64,000 bases of DNA, taken from positions 82,455 through 146,454 of the forward strand of contig NZ_BRVN01000008.1 of the NCBI RefSeq assembly GCF_026011735.1, read 5' to 3'. How positions within the stretch are numbered: the stretch's first letter is position 1; each line of letters starts with the position of its first letter. The notes beneath the pieces are model-generated. The model was given only the letters and a program-made list of their open reading frames with translations, was not told where the DNA came from and ran no database searches. Source of the DNA: Dietzia sp. NCCP-2495. GTDB lineage: Bacteria; Actinomycetota; Actinomycetes; Mycobacteriales; Mycobacteriaceae. Below, piece after piece: positions 1 to 9,235 of the stretch. Both the position numbers and the translations under genes were made by a program.

Positions 1-441
1 TCCGATCCCCAGTACCTGCCCCAGTGGCTGCGGGGTCTGGTGAGGCATGAACCGGTCAGGGGGACGCACGGCGAGGTGGGCACGGTGTCCAAGGTCGTGT
101 TCCGGACCGGGTCCACGGAGTCCGAGGCCGTGGAGACGGTCACCGCGCGGGAACCCGCCGACCTGAGCCGCCTGGAGGAGCTGGCGGGCGAGGACGAGGT
201 GTACTTCGAGCGCGAACTCGTCGCCGAGGGCATGCGGAACATCACCCGTGACCGGCTGTTCGAGATGAACCCCCGGCGCACCCGGTGGGAGAGCGAGAGC
301 GAGTACCTCTTCGACAGTCTCCCGATGCGGCTCGGGGCGCCTCTCATGCGCAGGGCGTTCCAGAAGCAGACCCGCCGGCACATGCAGGATTTCAAGGCGT
401 TCGCCGAGCAGGGGATCGACGTCCGCCAGACCGACAACTGA
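1..441 (+). CDS. SRPBCC-family protein, 5' truncated by window edge
   Basis: The frame is open from base 1 (residues SDPQYLPQWLRGLV) into a GTG at 40 and ends with TGA at 439-441, so the true start lies left of the window. The visible 147 residues look like the C-terminal half of a polyketide-cyclase/dehydrase-type (SRPBCC) lipid-binding fold: alternating beta strands (VSKVVFRTG, EAVETVTA, RWESESEYLF) and a long C-terminal helix (LMRRAFQKQTRRHMQDFKAFAEQG), which is typical of the family. The ligand cannot be told. The GTG at 40 could be a start, but the fold argues for a longer protein. Confidence 0.6.
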   Translation, partial: SDPQYLPQWLRGLVRHEPVRGTHGEVGTVSKVVFRTGSTESEAVETVTAREPADLSRLEELAGEDEVYFERELVAEGMRNITRDRLFEMNPRRTRWESESEYLFDSLPMRLGAPLMRRAFQKQTRRHMQDFKAFAEQGIDVRQTDN

Positions 442-688
442 GGTGTACGTGGCGATGCACACCGAACGACTCGCCGGGTTCGGGATCACGGATGTGACCG
501 CCATATTCTCCGACGTCGATGAGCAGCTGAGCACGCTGAATTACGCCTCCCTGGGCTGAACGCTGGCTTCCGAACTCTCTCGGGGTGCGGCCCCGGACTG
601 CTAGCTGCACCGAGTGGCCGGACGTGCGGAAGTGTGATGGAGTCCAGTCAACGAGGTCCGGTTGCTGTTCGTGTCACGTGGAGTATGA

Positions 689-1804
689 GTGTCTGACAAG
701 GGGTCCGTTTTCGGTCCGGGTAGATCGTCAGGGCCTCGCCCGCGCACGGGGGCGGGAGGGAGCGGTCGACGGAACCGGATCCGCACGTCGGGGCGACCGC
801 CTCCGGCAGAACGGACGACGTCGCCGCAGCGGGCTTCGCAGCCCGCGACCGGAGGATCGAAGGTCGCGCGTCCCGCCACGACCCTCACCATCGACGACGA
901 GCACGCGGGCCGCCGACTCGACAAATTCCTGCGCTCGCAGCTCAAGGGCGTCCCGGCCGGCCAGATATTCCAGCGCCTGCGCACGGGCAAGCTCCGCGTC
1001 AACGGCCGCAAGGCCGAACAGAACTACCGCCTGGTCGAGGGCGATGTGGTCGAGATCCCCGCACTGACCGTCCAGCCTCCCGCCTCGAACAGTGCCCGGC
1101 CGCCAGCGGCACTACTGGACCGGGTGAAGAATTCCGTGGTGCATGAGGACGCCGACGTGGAGGTGATCAACAAACCTGCCGGGGTGGCCGTACACAAGGG
1201 CACGGACAATCCCTTCGGAGTGATCGAGGCGCTACGTCACCTTCGGCCTGATCTCCGTGAGCTCGAGTTGGGACATCGACTGGACCGGGACACCTCAGGC
1301 GTGCTTGTCCTGGCCAAGACACCCTCGATGCTGCGGTACCTCCACGACTTACTGCGTGACCGCGAGGACGAGATCGACCGGCGCTACCTCGCGCTCGTGG
1401 AATGGGCCTGGCCCGGCGGTGTGACGGTCCTGCAGACACCACTCCTCACCCTGGAGACCGGTGTCGAGGCTCATCCGGACGGTCAGCGTGCCGAGACACA
1501 CGTGGAGGTCCGCGCCGGAACCCCGAGATCAGCGGGGGTCGATACCGAGATCAGCAGGGGTCGATGTACTCCGCAGACTGGGTCAGCAGCCGGGCATTGC
1601 CTCCTCGGGCGGCTTTGTCCCGGCACAGCGCGGCGGTGTCGTGCCCGTGGTCGGTGTAGATCGGGTACACGCGAGCACCGTCGAGGCTTGCACGGAGCGA
1701 GGGACACTGGCCGGGTGTCGCGAACTTGGCCCCTGGGTGCGCGTCGAGCAGATCGGCGATACCCTGCTGCGGATTCAGGGCCTCCACATAGGAGTCGAGG
1801 ATAA
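689..1804 (+). pseudogene. RluA-family pseudouridine synthase, 3' end lost and replaced by unrelated tail
   Basis: GTG start. After a basic, low-complexity N-terminus comes an S4 RNA-binding domain (about residues 65-125), then the RluA catalytic core with the signature HRLDRDTSGVLVLAK (catalytic Asp199). Homology stops near residue 276 (HVEVRAG, about base 1517), before the RTHQIRVH motif that every RluC/RluD-type enzyme needs to close its fold. The remaining roughly 95 codons read antisense through the neighbouring lipoprotein gene and resemble nothing in the family. The break falls at a 22-bp tandem repeat (1523-1566). I call it a truncated remnant. A deletion or insertion that brought in the lipoprotein module is the simplest explanation. 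The N-terminal half itself shows no other damage. Confidence 0.7.
1523..1566. repeat. 22-bp tandem duplication (two units)
   Basis: Units 1523-1544 and 1545-1566 abut directly and differ at two positions (unit core CCGAGATCAG...GGGGTCGAT). On the minus strand the unit encodes Ile-Asp-Pro-Cys/Arg followed by TGA, so the last codons and stop of the lipoprotein gene are duplicated just beyond its own stop. It lies exactly where homology of the pseudouridine synthase ends. Confidence 0.85.
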
Positions 1805-2576
1805 GGATCCCGCGGCCGTCGCAGGGTGGGGCCGAGGCGGTCACAAGTCGTCCGGAGGACGTTCGGACCCCGCCGACCAGGCCCGTGGCCCCCATTAAGT
1901 CGCTCGGCTGGCCGGTGGAGGTGCCTGCTCGATCCCGCGACGAGGTCTCGCCGCCGTCCTCGGCCATGGAGTGGTTCGAGTAATCGCTCTCCGCCAGTAC
2001 GGTTCCGGAGGTGGTGATCTCCTGACCCGGGCCGGTGATGGTGAACGAGTTGGCGCCGGAACGGCACGTGAGTGCGGAACCGTCCGGTCTCTCACATGCC
2101 ACGTTCCCGATCTCAACGCGGTGGCCGGCGTCCAGTGAGCCCGGACCACCGGGGACCCCCTCGACAAACGTATAGCGGAGCCCGGCGGTGCCGAGCTCGA
2201 TCGCACTCGGACGTCCAGGGAAATGCTGCGTGAGATCAGGCACCGATGCGGCAGGTCTGCCCGTGCACGTCACCCCATCGCCATCGGAGACGCACAACCC
2301 CCTGTACTGGCCGCTGGTCGAGTAGTTCCACGTGAACACCCCGTCGTGTTGGGGAGAGCTGAACTCCCGGGCGTCTACTGTCTGCAACGCTGGCTGATGA
2401 GCGTCGGGTTGCGACGGCGCGACCGTCGACTTCTCGCCCGCCGCCGAGGTGGTGACCGTCACCGTCTCGGTGACGCGGTCATCGGGAACCGTGGAGGTGC
2501 ACCCCGCCAGCAGGAAGGCGGTTCCGACGATCGCCAGGGTGCGGCCGGCCGATCCGAATGCATCGTATGTAGTCAT
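1551..2576 (-). CDS. putative secreted lipoprotein with kinase-ectodomain-like C-terminus
   Basis: 341 residues from ATG at 2576, chosen because a GGAG ribosome site sits about 8 bases upstream and it gives a clean lipoprotein signal: a hydrophobic stretch ending in the lipobox FLLAGC, followed by a Thr/Val-rich linker. The body is Cys-rich. The C-terminal third (CDGRGILILDSY ... PGQCPSLRASLDGARVYPIY) resembles, from memory, an extracellular domain found at the C-termini of Ser/Thr kinases and lipoproteins of Nocardia and Rhodococcus; the ligand is unknown. It follows a frameshifted small gene by 11 bases and was probably cotranscribed with it. By eye the DNA is less GC-rich than its neighbours, in keeping with acquisition. 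Confidence 0.6.
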   Translation of the reverse strand: MTTYDAFGSAGRTLAIVGTAFLLAGCTSTVPDDRVTETVTVTTSAAGEKSTVAPSQPDAHQPALQTVDAREFSSPQHDGVFTWNYSTSGQYRGLCVSDGDGVTCTGRPAASVPDLTQHFPGRPSAIELGTAGLRYTFVEGVPGGPGSLDAGHRVEIGNVACERPDGSALTCRSGANSFTITGPGQEITTSGTVLAESDYSNHSMAEDGGETSSRDRAGTSTGQPSDLMGATGLVGGVRTSSGRLVTASAPPCDGRGILILDSYVEALNPQQGIADLLDAHPGAKFATPGQCPSLRASLDGARVYPIYTDHGHDTAALCRDKAARGGNARLLTQSAEYIDPC

Positions 2577-2587
2577 TTCACTTGCTC

Positions 2588-2949
2588 CTATCCCGGTGGT
2601 GGGGTGATGTCCACCGTGCCGCAGTGCCACTCTGACTGAAACTCCTCGAAGGCCGCAGGCGGTGAGCCGAAGGCTTCCGCCTGACTGCGCATTTCGGCGA
2701 ACCATTCGCAGTACTCCCGGTCGTTGAAGTAACCGGCACCCGGGGCGTCGCCGAGATTGCGGAGGATCTCGTCCGCCACCAACCGACGGACCCGCAGTAC
2801 GGGGTAGCCCGGATATCGGTCAGTCCACGATCATGAAGCCGCTGCACCGCCGCGAGCAGCGCGTGCCACGTTTGGCTGGCACCGGCACCAGGACCGGCAT
2901 CGGGATCCACCCCGGCATCGGCAGCGGGAGCTTGCTCGGTTGGGGACAT
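2588..2949 (-). pseudogene. small hypothetical protein split by a frameshift
   Basis: From ATG 2949 one frame reads about 45 plausible codons (SPTEQAPAADAG ... LLAAVQRLHDRGLTD). Near 2795-2830 coding character moves to another frame, which runs on as RYPGYPVLRVRRLVADEIL to GTVDITPPPG and stops at 2588-2590. The second frame has an in-frame TGA just upstream (near 2833) and no good start of its own except a TTG/GTG near 2782. I read this as one gene of about 120 residues with a one-base indel, real or a sequencing error. No family recognised. Its end sits 11 bases before the lipoprotein start, so the two form a unit. Confidence 0.45.
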
Positions 2950-3127
2950 GGTGTCTCTTCGATTCGGGGCGTGGGTCTGTGGACTGCTGGACTCCGGGGT
3001 CTGAACTGAACTATGGCACGAGGCTCCGACATGAATGGTGCTCGACGGAGCAGAGTCACAGGCCGCAGGCCATCGTCGAGGCCAGCCGGCGGTGCCGTCG
3101 TTGTCATCGTCGAATTGGTCAGCGACG

Positions 3128-3167
3128 CACCGCGCCCCCGCCGGATCATTCCGACAGGGGCGCGGTG
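3128..3167 (-). terminator. hairpin terminator after isocitrate dehydrogenase
   Basis: Perfect 11-bp inverted repeat CACCGCGCCCC (3128-3138) / GGGGCGCGGTG (3157-3167) with an 18-nt loop, 26 bases past the stop of the minus-strand icd gene. There is no T-run, as is usual in high-GC actinobacteria. Confidence 0.6.
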
Positions 3168-3192
3168 GGGTAGTGCAGGTTCTGCGGGGGAA

Positions 3193-5427
3193 TCAGGCGA
3201 AAGCGCTGTCCAGAATCGCATTGAGCGTGCCGCTGGGGCGCATCGCGACCTTGATCTTCTCCGCGTCGGGCCGGAAGTATCCACCCAGGTCGACGGCGTT
3301 GCCCTGGACCTCGGTGAGCTCGGCGAGGATCGTGTCCTTCTCCGCCTCGAGCTTCTCGGCGAGCGGCGCGAACTTGGCCGCCAGATCGGCGTCTTGGGTC
3401 TGCGCGGCGAGCTCCTGAGCCCAGTACAGCGAGAGCCAGAACTGGCTGCCACGGTTGTCGAGCTCCCCGGTCACGCGGGAAGGCGACTTGCGGTTCTCCA
3501 GCAGCTTCCCGGTCGCGGCGTCGAGCGCCTCGGCCACGATGGTGGCCTTTGGGTTGTCGTACTTGCGACCGAGGTCGTCGAGGCTCGCACCGAGCGCGAG
3601 GAACTCCCCGAGCGAATCCCAGCGCAAGTGGTTCTCCTCCACGAGCTGCTGGACGTGCTTCGGCGCGGAACCGCCGGCACCCGTCTCGTAGAGCCCACCG
3701 CCGGCCATGAGCGGCACGATAGAGAGCATCTTGGCACTGGTGCCCAGCTCGAGGATCGGGAACAGATCCGTGAGGTAGTCACGCAGGATGTTGCCGGTCA
3801 CCGAGATGGTGTCCAGGCCACGCATGGCGCGCTCGAGGGTGTACCGCATGGCACGCACCTGGGACATGATCTGGATGTCCAGGCCCTCGGTGTCGTGCTC
3901 GGCGAGGTACTCGTTGACCAGCGTGATGAGGTTGTTCTCGTGCGGCCGGTACGGGTCGAGCCAGAAGACAGCGGGTGTGTCGGAGGCCCGGGCGCGGTCC
4001 ACAGCGAGCTTGACCCAGTCGCGGATCGGCGCGTCATTGACCGTGCACATGCGCCAGATGTCTCCGGCCTCGACATCCTGGGAGAGCAGCACTTCCCCGG
4101 TGGCGGCGTCGACGATGTTGGCCACGCCGCCGTGCTGGACTTCGAAGGTCTTGTCGTGGCTGCCGTACTCCTCGGCCTTCTGCGCCATGAGCCCGACGTT
4201 CGGAACGGTACCCATGGTGGTGGGGTCGAACGCGCCGTTGGTCTTACAGAAGTTGATGATCTCCTGGTAGATCCGCGCGAACGTGGACTCCGGGATGACG
4301 GCCTTGGTGTCCTTCTTGCGGCCGTCGGCGCCGTACATCTTGCCGCCAATGCGGATCATCGCGGGCATGGAGGCGTCCACGATGATGTCCGAGGGGGAGT
4401 GGAAGTTGGAGATGCCGCGGGCCGAGTCGACCATCGCGAGCTCCGGACGCTGCTCGTGGCAGCGGTGGAGCTCCTCGATGATCTCCTCCTTCTTGGCCGA
4501 CGGCAGGGTCTCGATCTTGGCGTAGAGGTCGCCCATGCCGTTGTTGACGTTGATGCCCAGCTCGTCGAAGAGCTCCCCGTACTTCTCGAACGCGTCCTTG
4601 TAGAACACGCGCACGGCATGGCCGAACACGATCGGGTGGCTCACCTTCATCATGGTGGCCTTGACGTGCAGCGAGAACATGACGCCGGTCTCCTTGGCGT
4701 CCTGGAGCTGCTCCTCGTAGAACTCCAGCAGAGCCTTCTTGCTCATGAACATGGAGTCCACGACGGTGCCCTTCAACAGGGATTCCGTCTTGAGGACGTG
4801 GGTCTCGCCGTCCGGCGTATCGACCTCCATACGCACGTCGCAGTCGCGGTCGAGGATGATCGACTTCTCGCCCGCGTAGAAGTCACCGTGGGTCATGTGC
4901 GCGACGTGGGTCTGCGACGCCATGGACCACTTGCCCATGGAGTGCGGATTTGCCTTGGCGTACTCCTTGACGGCCTTGGGGGCGCGACGGTCGGAGTTGC
5001 CCTGGCGCAGGACGGGGTTGACCGCGCTGCCGAGGATCCCGGCGTACCGCTCCGCGGTCTCCTTCTCCTCCTCGGTCTGCGGGTCCCACGGGTAGTCGGG
5101 GATGTCGTAACCCTGCGACTGCAGCTCTGCGATCGCCTTGGTGAGCTGCGGGACGGAGGCGCTGATGTTGGGCAGCTTGATGATGTTGGTGTCCGGGTCC
5201 TGGGTCAGACGACCGAGCTCGGCCAGGTTGTCCTGCACCTTCTGCTCGTCGGTGAGTCGCTCGGGGAACGCACCGAGGATGCGGGCGGCCACCGAGATGT
5301 CACTGGTGGTGACGTCGATGTCGGCGGCGCCGGCGAACGTGCTGACGACCGGCAGGAACGCCTCGGTCGCCAGGCGCGGGGCCTCATCTGTCAACGTATA
5401 GATGATCGTCTGTCTGCCATCGGTCAT
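3193..5427 (-). CDS. icd: isocitrate dehydrogenase, NADP-dependent, monomeric type
   Basis: 744 residues, the normal length of the monomeric isocitrate dehydrogenase family, which is unrelated in size to the 45-kDa dimeric enzyme. It oxidatively decarboxylates isocitrate to 2-oxoglutarate, making NADPH in the cytosol. Family hallmarks visible: the substrate loop [12 protein letters not shown] (residues 84-95), the NADP-binding segment [12 protein letters not shown], and the C-terminal [15 protein letters not shown]. The start ATG has a purine-rich GAAAGAG upstream. It is transcribed alone and followed by a hairpin. No missing residue was noticed. Confidence 0.95.
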   Translation of the reverse strand: MTDGRQTIIYTLTDEAPRLATEAFLPVVSTFAGAADIDVTTSDISVAARILGAFPERLTDEQKVQDNLAELGRLTQDPDTNIIKLPNISASVPQLTKAIAELQSQGYDIPDYPWDPQTEEEKETAERYAGILGSAVNPVLRQGNSDRRAPKAVKEYAKANPHSMGKWSMASQTHVAHMTHGDFYAGEKSIILDRDCDVRMEVDTPDGETHVLKTESLLKGTVVDSMFMSKKALLEFYEEQLQDAKETGVMFSLHVKATMMKVSHPIVFGHAVRVFYKDAFEKYGELFDELGINVNNGMGDLYAKIETLPSAKKEEIIEELHRCHEQRPELAMVDSARGISNFHSPSDIIVDASMPAMIRIGGKMYGADGRKKDTKAVIPESTFARIYQEIINFCKTNGAFDPTTMGTVPNVGLMAQKAEEYGSHDKTFEVQHGGVANIVDAATGEVLLSQDVEAGDIWRMCTVNDAPIRDWVKLAVDRARASDTPAVFWLDPYRPHENNLITLVNEYLAEHDTEGLDIQIMSQVRAMRYTLERAMRGLDTISVTGNILRDYLTDLFPILELGTSAKMLSIVPLMAGGGLYETGAGGSAPKHVQQLVEENHLRWDSLGEFLALGASLDDLGRKYDNPKATIVAEALDAATGKLLENRKSPSRVTGELDNRGSQFWLSLYWAQELAAQTQDADLAAKFAPLAEKLEAEKDTILAELTEVQGNAVDLGGYFRPDAEKIKVAMRPSGTLNAILDSAFA

Positions 5428-5726
5428 AGGTATCGACTCTTTCGTTTCGTGTTGATCGTGTTCTTGTGGAACGTCGTCAATCGTGTTGCACCATCATCCC
5501 CCGACAGGGCGCGCAGTGGCCACCACCACGTCGCGTCCACGGGCGATGGCCGCCTATCGCCTGTGTTCGCGCACCTGCGAGCACCCCCCGTCAGTGTGGT
5601 CTACGTCGCGTTCCCGTGCGCCGGAATTCCCGGTGAAGCCCCCTGAACGAGCGTGATCGACCTGCAGAATCTGGTGGGTAGCCCGCGGTACGGGACAGGG
5701 CGGGCCACGGCGTTGTCGTCGTCGGA

Positions 5727-7547
5727 CTACTCGTCGTCGACACCAGCGCCGATCGCCCGGCGCCCGGCCGACCACGCATCCCACAGGTGGTGGAAGATCC
5801 CGCCGTACGCCACGAGTTCGTCATGGGACCCGGCCTCGACGATGCGACCGGAGTCCATGACGAGGATCGCGTCGGCGCGGGAGGCCTGGTCGAGGCGATG
5901 GGCGATCACCACGGCGGTCCGGTCCCGGATGACCTCGTCGGCGGCGGACTCCAACGCCTCGGCGCCGGCAGATCCGGCCTCGGCGGTCGCCTCGTCCATC
6001 ACCACCACGGCGGGGTCCAACAGGAAGACGCGTGCCAGGGCCAGTTGCTGCGCGGCCACCGGGTCGAGAGAGATGCCGCGGGCACCCACGACGGTGTCGA
6101 GACCACTGTGGAGTCGGTCGAACCACCCACGTGCGTGGACGCGGTCGAGGGCGGAGAGCAACTCGTCGTCGGTGGCCTCGGGACGGGCCAGCGTGAGGTC
6201 CTGGCGAAGAGTCCCGGAGAACACGTGGACCTCCTGGCTGACCGTGGCCAGGCGGGCGATCCGCTCGCGGTCCGACAGCGCGGAGATCGGGTACCCGTCG
6301 ACCAGGACCTCGCCCCGGTCAGGGACCAACAATCCCGCGAGCAACGCGGCGACGGTGGTCTTGCCCGCCCCTGACGCCCCGACGATCGCGACGGTCTGGC
6401 CCGGCTCCACGACGAAGCCGATGTCGCGGACGGCCCACGCCCCGCCGTAACTGAAGCTCACGTTCCGCAGCTCCACCCTGCCGATCGGCGCCCCCACGCC
6501 GGCGTCGGGCACCGGGACCGGCGGATCCACCACCACGCCGACGATCCGGGACAGCGAGGCGTACCCGGACTGGACCGTGTCGAGCACGCGCATCATCATG
6601 TTCAGCGGTCCGCGCAGGCGGATGATCATGAGAACCGCCCCTGTCACCGCGCCTACGGTGAGCGCCCCGGTACCGACGAGGTGGTAGCCGACGAGCAGGG
6701 TCAGGGCGAGCATGCAGAATTCGGCGACGAGCATCCAGACGTTGAGGATGAGCATCGTCGTGCGGGCGCGGATGCCCTTGGTCACCACGGTCCACGAGGC
6801 GTTCGCGATCTCGTGGTGCATGGCGGTCTCCATGGAGAACGCGCGCACGGTGGCACGCCCGCGGATGGCCTCGAGCACGCGATGGGCCCGCCCCGCCATC
6901 GCCGCACGCTCCTCGGCATAGCGGCCGGGTGCCTTACGGAGGTAGAGCCGGGCGGCGAGGTAGTAGACCGGGGCAAGCGCCACCGGGATCAGCAGGAACT
7001 GCCAGTCCAGCGCGAACAGGGCGACCACCGTCGCGGCGAGGGTGAACACCGAACTGGTGAGTATCGGGATCGTCTCGGTGACCGCCGCGGACAACTCCGC
7101 GACATCGTCGGTCGACCGACTCACCAGGTCACCGGTGCCCGCGTCCTCGACACGGTGCGTCGGCAGACCCAGTGCCGTTCCCACCATGTCCTGCCGGAGG
7201 TTGGCGATGACCCGCTCGGCGACGCGGGAGACGAGGTAGAAGCCCACCGCGCTGAGCACGGCACCGGCGATGGCGGCACCGAACAGTGCCACCCCGAGAT
7301 GCCAGAACGGACGTGAGGACGCACCGGTCACCACGTCGACGATCTGGCCCATCACCCGGGGAACCGTGACCGAGGCCCACGCGCCGAGGCTGAGCAGGAC
7401 CAGAGCCGCCAGCAGGGCGGGCAGGGCGTGGCGGACCCGGCGGACCTGCGCACCCAACTCACAACGGACCTGGCCGAAGGTGGCCAGCGGGAAACGGAGA
7501 GAGGTGTCGCCCTTGACCGGAGGAGCGGAATCCATGGAAGTGCTCAC
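5727..7547 (-). CDS. ABC half-transporter (exporter type), subunit with intact Walker A/B and degenerate signature
   Basis: 606 residues from a GTG at 7547 whose codon overlaps the stop of the upstream partner (GTGA). N-terminal membrane domain (about 40-330, six segments), then a nucleotide-binding domain. Walker A is GASGAGKT (390-397) and Walker B is VVVMDEAT with the catalytic Glu at 519, both intact. Where LSGGQ is expected there is instead SLDPVAAQQLALARV (about 493-507). The D-loop reads AEAGSAG. The partner at 7544-9136 shows the opposite pattern, so the pair should make a heterodimer with one working ATPase site. Substrate unknown; the fold is that of type IV exporters, which includes IrtAB-like importers. 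Confidence 0.85.
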   Translation of the reverse strand: MSTSMDSAPPVKGDTSLRFPLATFGQVRCELGAQVRRVRHALPALLAALVLLSLGAWASVTVPRVMGQIVDVVTGASSRPFWHLGVALFGAAIAGAVLSAVGFYLVSRVAERVIANLRQDMVGTALGLPTHRVEDAGTGDLVSRSTDDVAELSAAVTETIPILTSSVFTLAATVVALFALDWQFLLIPVALAPVYYLAARLYLRKAPGRYAEERAAMAGRAHRVLEAIRGRATVRAFSMETAMHHEIANASWTVVTKGIRARTTMLILNVWMLVAEFCMLALTLLVGYHLVGTGALTVGAVTGAVLMIIRLRGPLNMMMRVLDTVQSGYASLSRIVGVVVDPPVPVPDAGVGAPIGRVELRNVSFSYGGAWAVRDIGFVVEPGQTVAIVGASGAGKTTVAALLAGLLVPDRGEVLVDGYPISALSDRERIARLATVSQEVHVFSGTLRQDLTLARPEATDDELLSALDRVHARGWFDRLHSGLDTVVGARGISLDPVAAQQLALARVFLLDPAVVVMDEATAEAGSAGAEALESAADEVIRDRTAVVIAHRLDQASRADAILVMDSGRIVEAGSHDELVAYGGIFHHLWDAWSAGRRAIGAGVDDE

Positions 7548-9136
7548 CGGGTCACGTCCTCGCTGGTGGCGCCGACCAGGGCGGCGAGGGTGGTCACCGT
7601 GAAGTGGTTGTCGGCCACCGAGCTCCAGGACGGGGCCTCGCTGAACACGAGGGTGATCGCGTCTGGTCGGTGGGCGGCGACCCGCTCGGCGATGGTCTGC
7701 TCCGTCACCGAGTCGACGGCGGTCGTCGGGTCCTGCAGCACGAGCACCTCCGCCTCGGCCGCGAGCGCACGGGCGAGGCTGACACGCTGACGCTGACCGC
7801 CGGAGAGCATCCGGCCGTTCTCTCCGACGAGCTTGTCGGGGCCCTCGGGGATGTCGTCGCACGCCGCGAGGCGGAGCGCGTACTCCGCCCGGGCGCGGTC
7901 GGGGTGCACGTTGTCGGCGACCGTGCCGTCGAACAGGTCCGAGGCATGGGGGGCGACGATCACCCGGGTCCGCGGCATCGATTCGAGATGGTGGATCAGC
8001 GCCGGATCGCTGCCGTGGACGGCGGTGACCCCGGTCGGCATTGCGCTGATGACGGCCTCGGCGCGCTCCGCCTCGAGCTCGGAGGGACGCTCGACATCAG
8101 CCCCGAGGATCTCTCGGATCCGGCTTCCCGAGGCCTCCGCGGCCGCCCACCTCGAGGCGAGGTTCCGGCCGAACATCGTCATGGGCGTGACGAGGAACTG
8201 GGTCAGTCCCACCACGGTGATGAGCTCGCCCACGCTTACGTGTCCGTTCAACGCGAGGGCGCCAGCCGTGAGTCCGAGGACCGAGACGAACAGTGCGCCG
8301 GCCGCGTCGGTGGCGCCGTTGAGCCGGGCCTCGGCGCCGTTGGCGTGGACGGTCTTGGAGTACGCGACGTCGGACACCGCGTCGTACCGACCGCGGACGG
8401 TGACGATCGCCCCGAGTCCCTTGAGGATCCTCAGCCCGTGGACGACGTCGGTGGCGGTGGCGGCCGACTCGGCGATCGCCTGCTGCCGAGCGACGGAACG
8501 GGACTGGAGCGGGCGGGCCACGCGGAGTGCGACCACCGCGAGCAGGGGCCCGCCGACGAGGACGCCGAGGCTGAGCCACGGGTCGATCGTGAACATCACG
8601 GCGGCGCCGTAGAGGATCGACGCGAGCTCGGCGACCGGCATGACGGTCATCATCACGATGTCGCCGACACGGTTGGTGTCCGAGGTGGCGATCGACAGGA
8701 GTCCGCCGGGTGTGCGTTCCCGGCCGGCGATCCCGCGCGGGTCCTGGATGCGGTCGGTCACGAGCGTCCGCAGATCGTGGCTCACCAGTTGCTGGCTGCG
8801 AACGAGCATGAACCGTGCGGTCCAGTTCGCGACGATGGCCACCACGAACACGCACGCGAGGACGCCGATCCAGTAGCCGAGCCGACCGAGTGAGGACGTG
8901 GCGATAGCGTCGTCGACCGCGCGACCCACGACGACCGGCGTGATGCCGTTGCAGACGAAGGACACGGCCATGCCCGCAGAGGCGAGGAAGCTCCACGGGC
9001 GTTGGGACAGGGCGACCTTGAGGGTCCACCAGCGCGCATCGACCGGCGGGATACGCGACGGACGCCCTCCCGGACCGGGCAGCGCCGCGTAGTCGACGAT
9101 GCTCACGCGCCCGGTATCGGAGATGGTGTCGGGCAT
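7544..9136 (-). CDS. ABC half-transporter (exporter type), subunit with intact signature but no Walker A
   Basis: 530 residues. Transmembrane domain about 45-325, followed by a shortened nucleotide-binding domain of roughly 165 residues. LSGGQRQRVSLARAL (444-458) is perfect, but the P-loop region reads VTAVHGSDPALIHHL with no GKT/S, and Walker B is VLVLQDPTTAVD, so the usual Asp-Glu pair has become Gln-Asp. This subunit cannot bind ATP normally but can lend its signature to the partner encoded just downstream (4-nt overlap). A weak DtxR/IdeR-like box (9155-9173) precedes the ATG by about 20 bases. Heterodimeric drug, lipid or siderophore transport are all possible. Confidence 0.85.
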   Translation of the reverse strand: MPDTISDTGRVSIVDYAALPGPGGRPSRIPPVDARWWTLKVALSQRPWSFLASAGMAVSFVCNGITPVVVGRAVDDAIATSSLGRLGYWIGVLACVFVVAIVANWTARFMLVRSQQLVSHDLRTLVTDRIQDPRGIAGRERTPGGLLSIATSDTNRVGDIVMMTVMPVAELASILYGAAVMFTIDPWLSLGVLVGGPLLAVVALRVARPLQSRSVARQQAIAESAATATDVVHGLRILKGLGAIVTVRGRYDAVSDVAYSKTVHANGAEARLNGATDAAGALFVSVLGLTAGALALNGHVSVGELITVVGLTQFLVTPMTMFGRNLASRWAAAEASGSRIREILGADVERPSELEAERAEAVISAMPTGVTAVHGSDPALIHHLESMPRTRVIVAPHASDLFDGTVADNVHPDRARAEYALRLAACDDIPEGPDKLVGENGRMLSGGQRQRVSLARALAAEAEVLVLQDPTTAVDSVTEQTIAERVAAHRPDAITLVFSEAPSWSSVADNHFTVTTLAALVGATSEDVTR

Positions 9137-9154
9137 GATCAGCGATCCTAGCGC

Positions 9155-9173
9155 CGAGGTCAGCGTGCCCTAA
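9155..9173 (-). promoter_or_regulatory. weak DtxR/IdeR-box-like sequence
   Basis: On the minus strand it reads TTAGGGCACGCTGACCTCG. It matches the 19-bp iron-box consensus TTAGGTTAGGCTAACCTAA at 12 positions, including TTAGG and the GCT.ACCT half. It lies about 20 bases upstream of the ABC half-transporter start. Inference only; the strong box in this window is at 36389. Confidence 0.25.
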
Positions 9174-9235
9174 TCTCCAGTGCTCGCAGGGCGGATGCGA
9201 AGGGCCGGGCAGACGGCGGCACTGAGAACGGTCGC

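Noticed and set aside
443..559. 39-codon frame VYVAMHTERLAGFGITDV downstream of the SRPBCC gene
   Set aside because: No ribosome site beyond overlap, no family, short; kept as non-coding until homologues are shown.
3013..5646. Very long open frame on the plus strand opposite icd (and similar ones opposite fumarase at 29472-32303 and typA at 44549-45856)
   Set aside because: Antisense shadows of strongly GC3-biased genes; residues such as [13 protein letters not shown] repeats reflect codon bias, and there is no homology or ribosome site.
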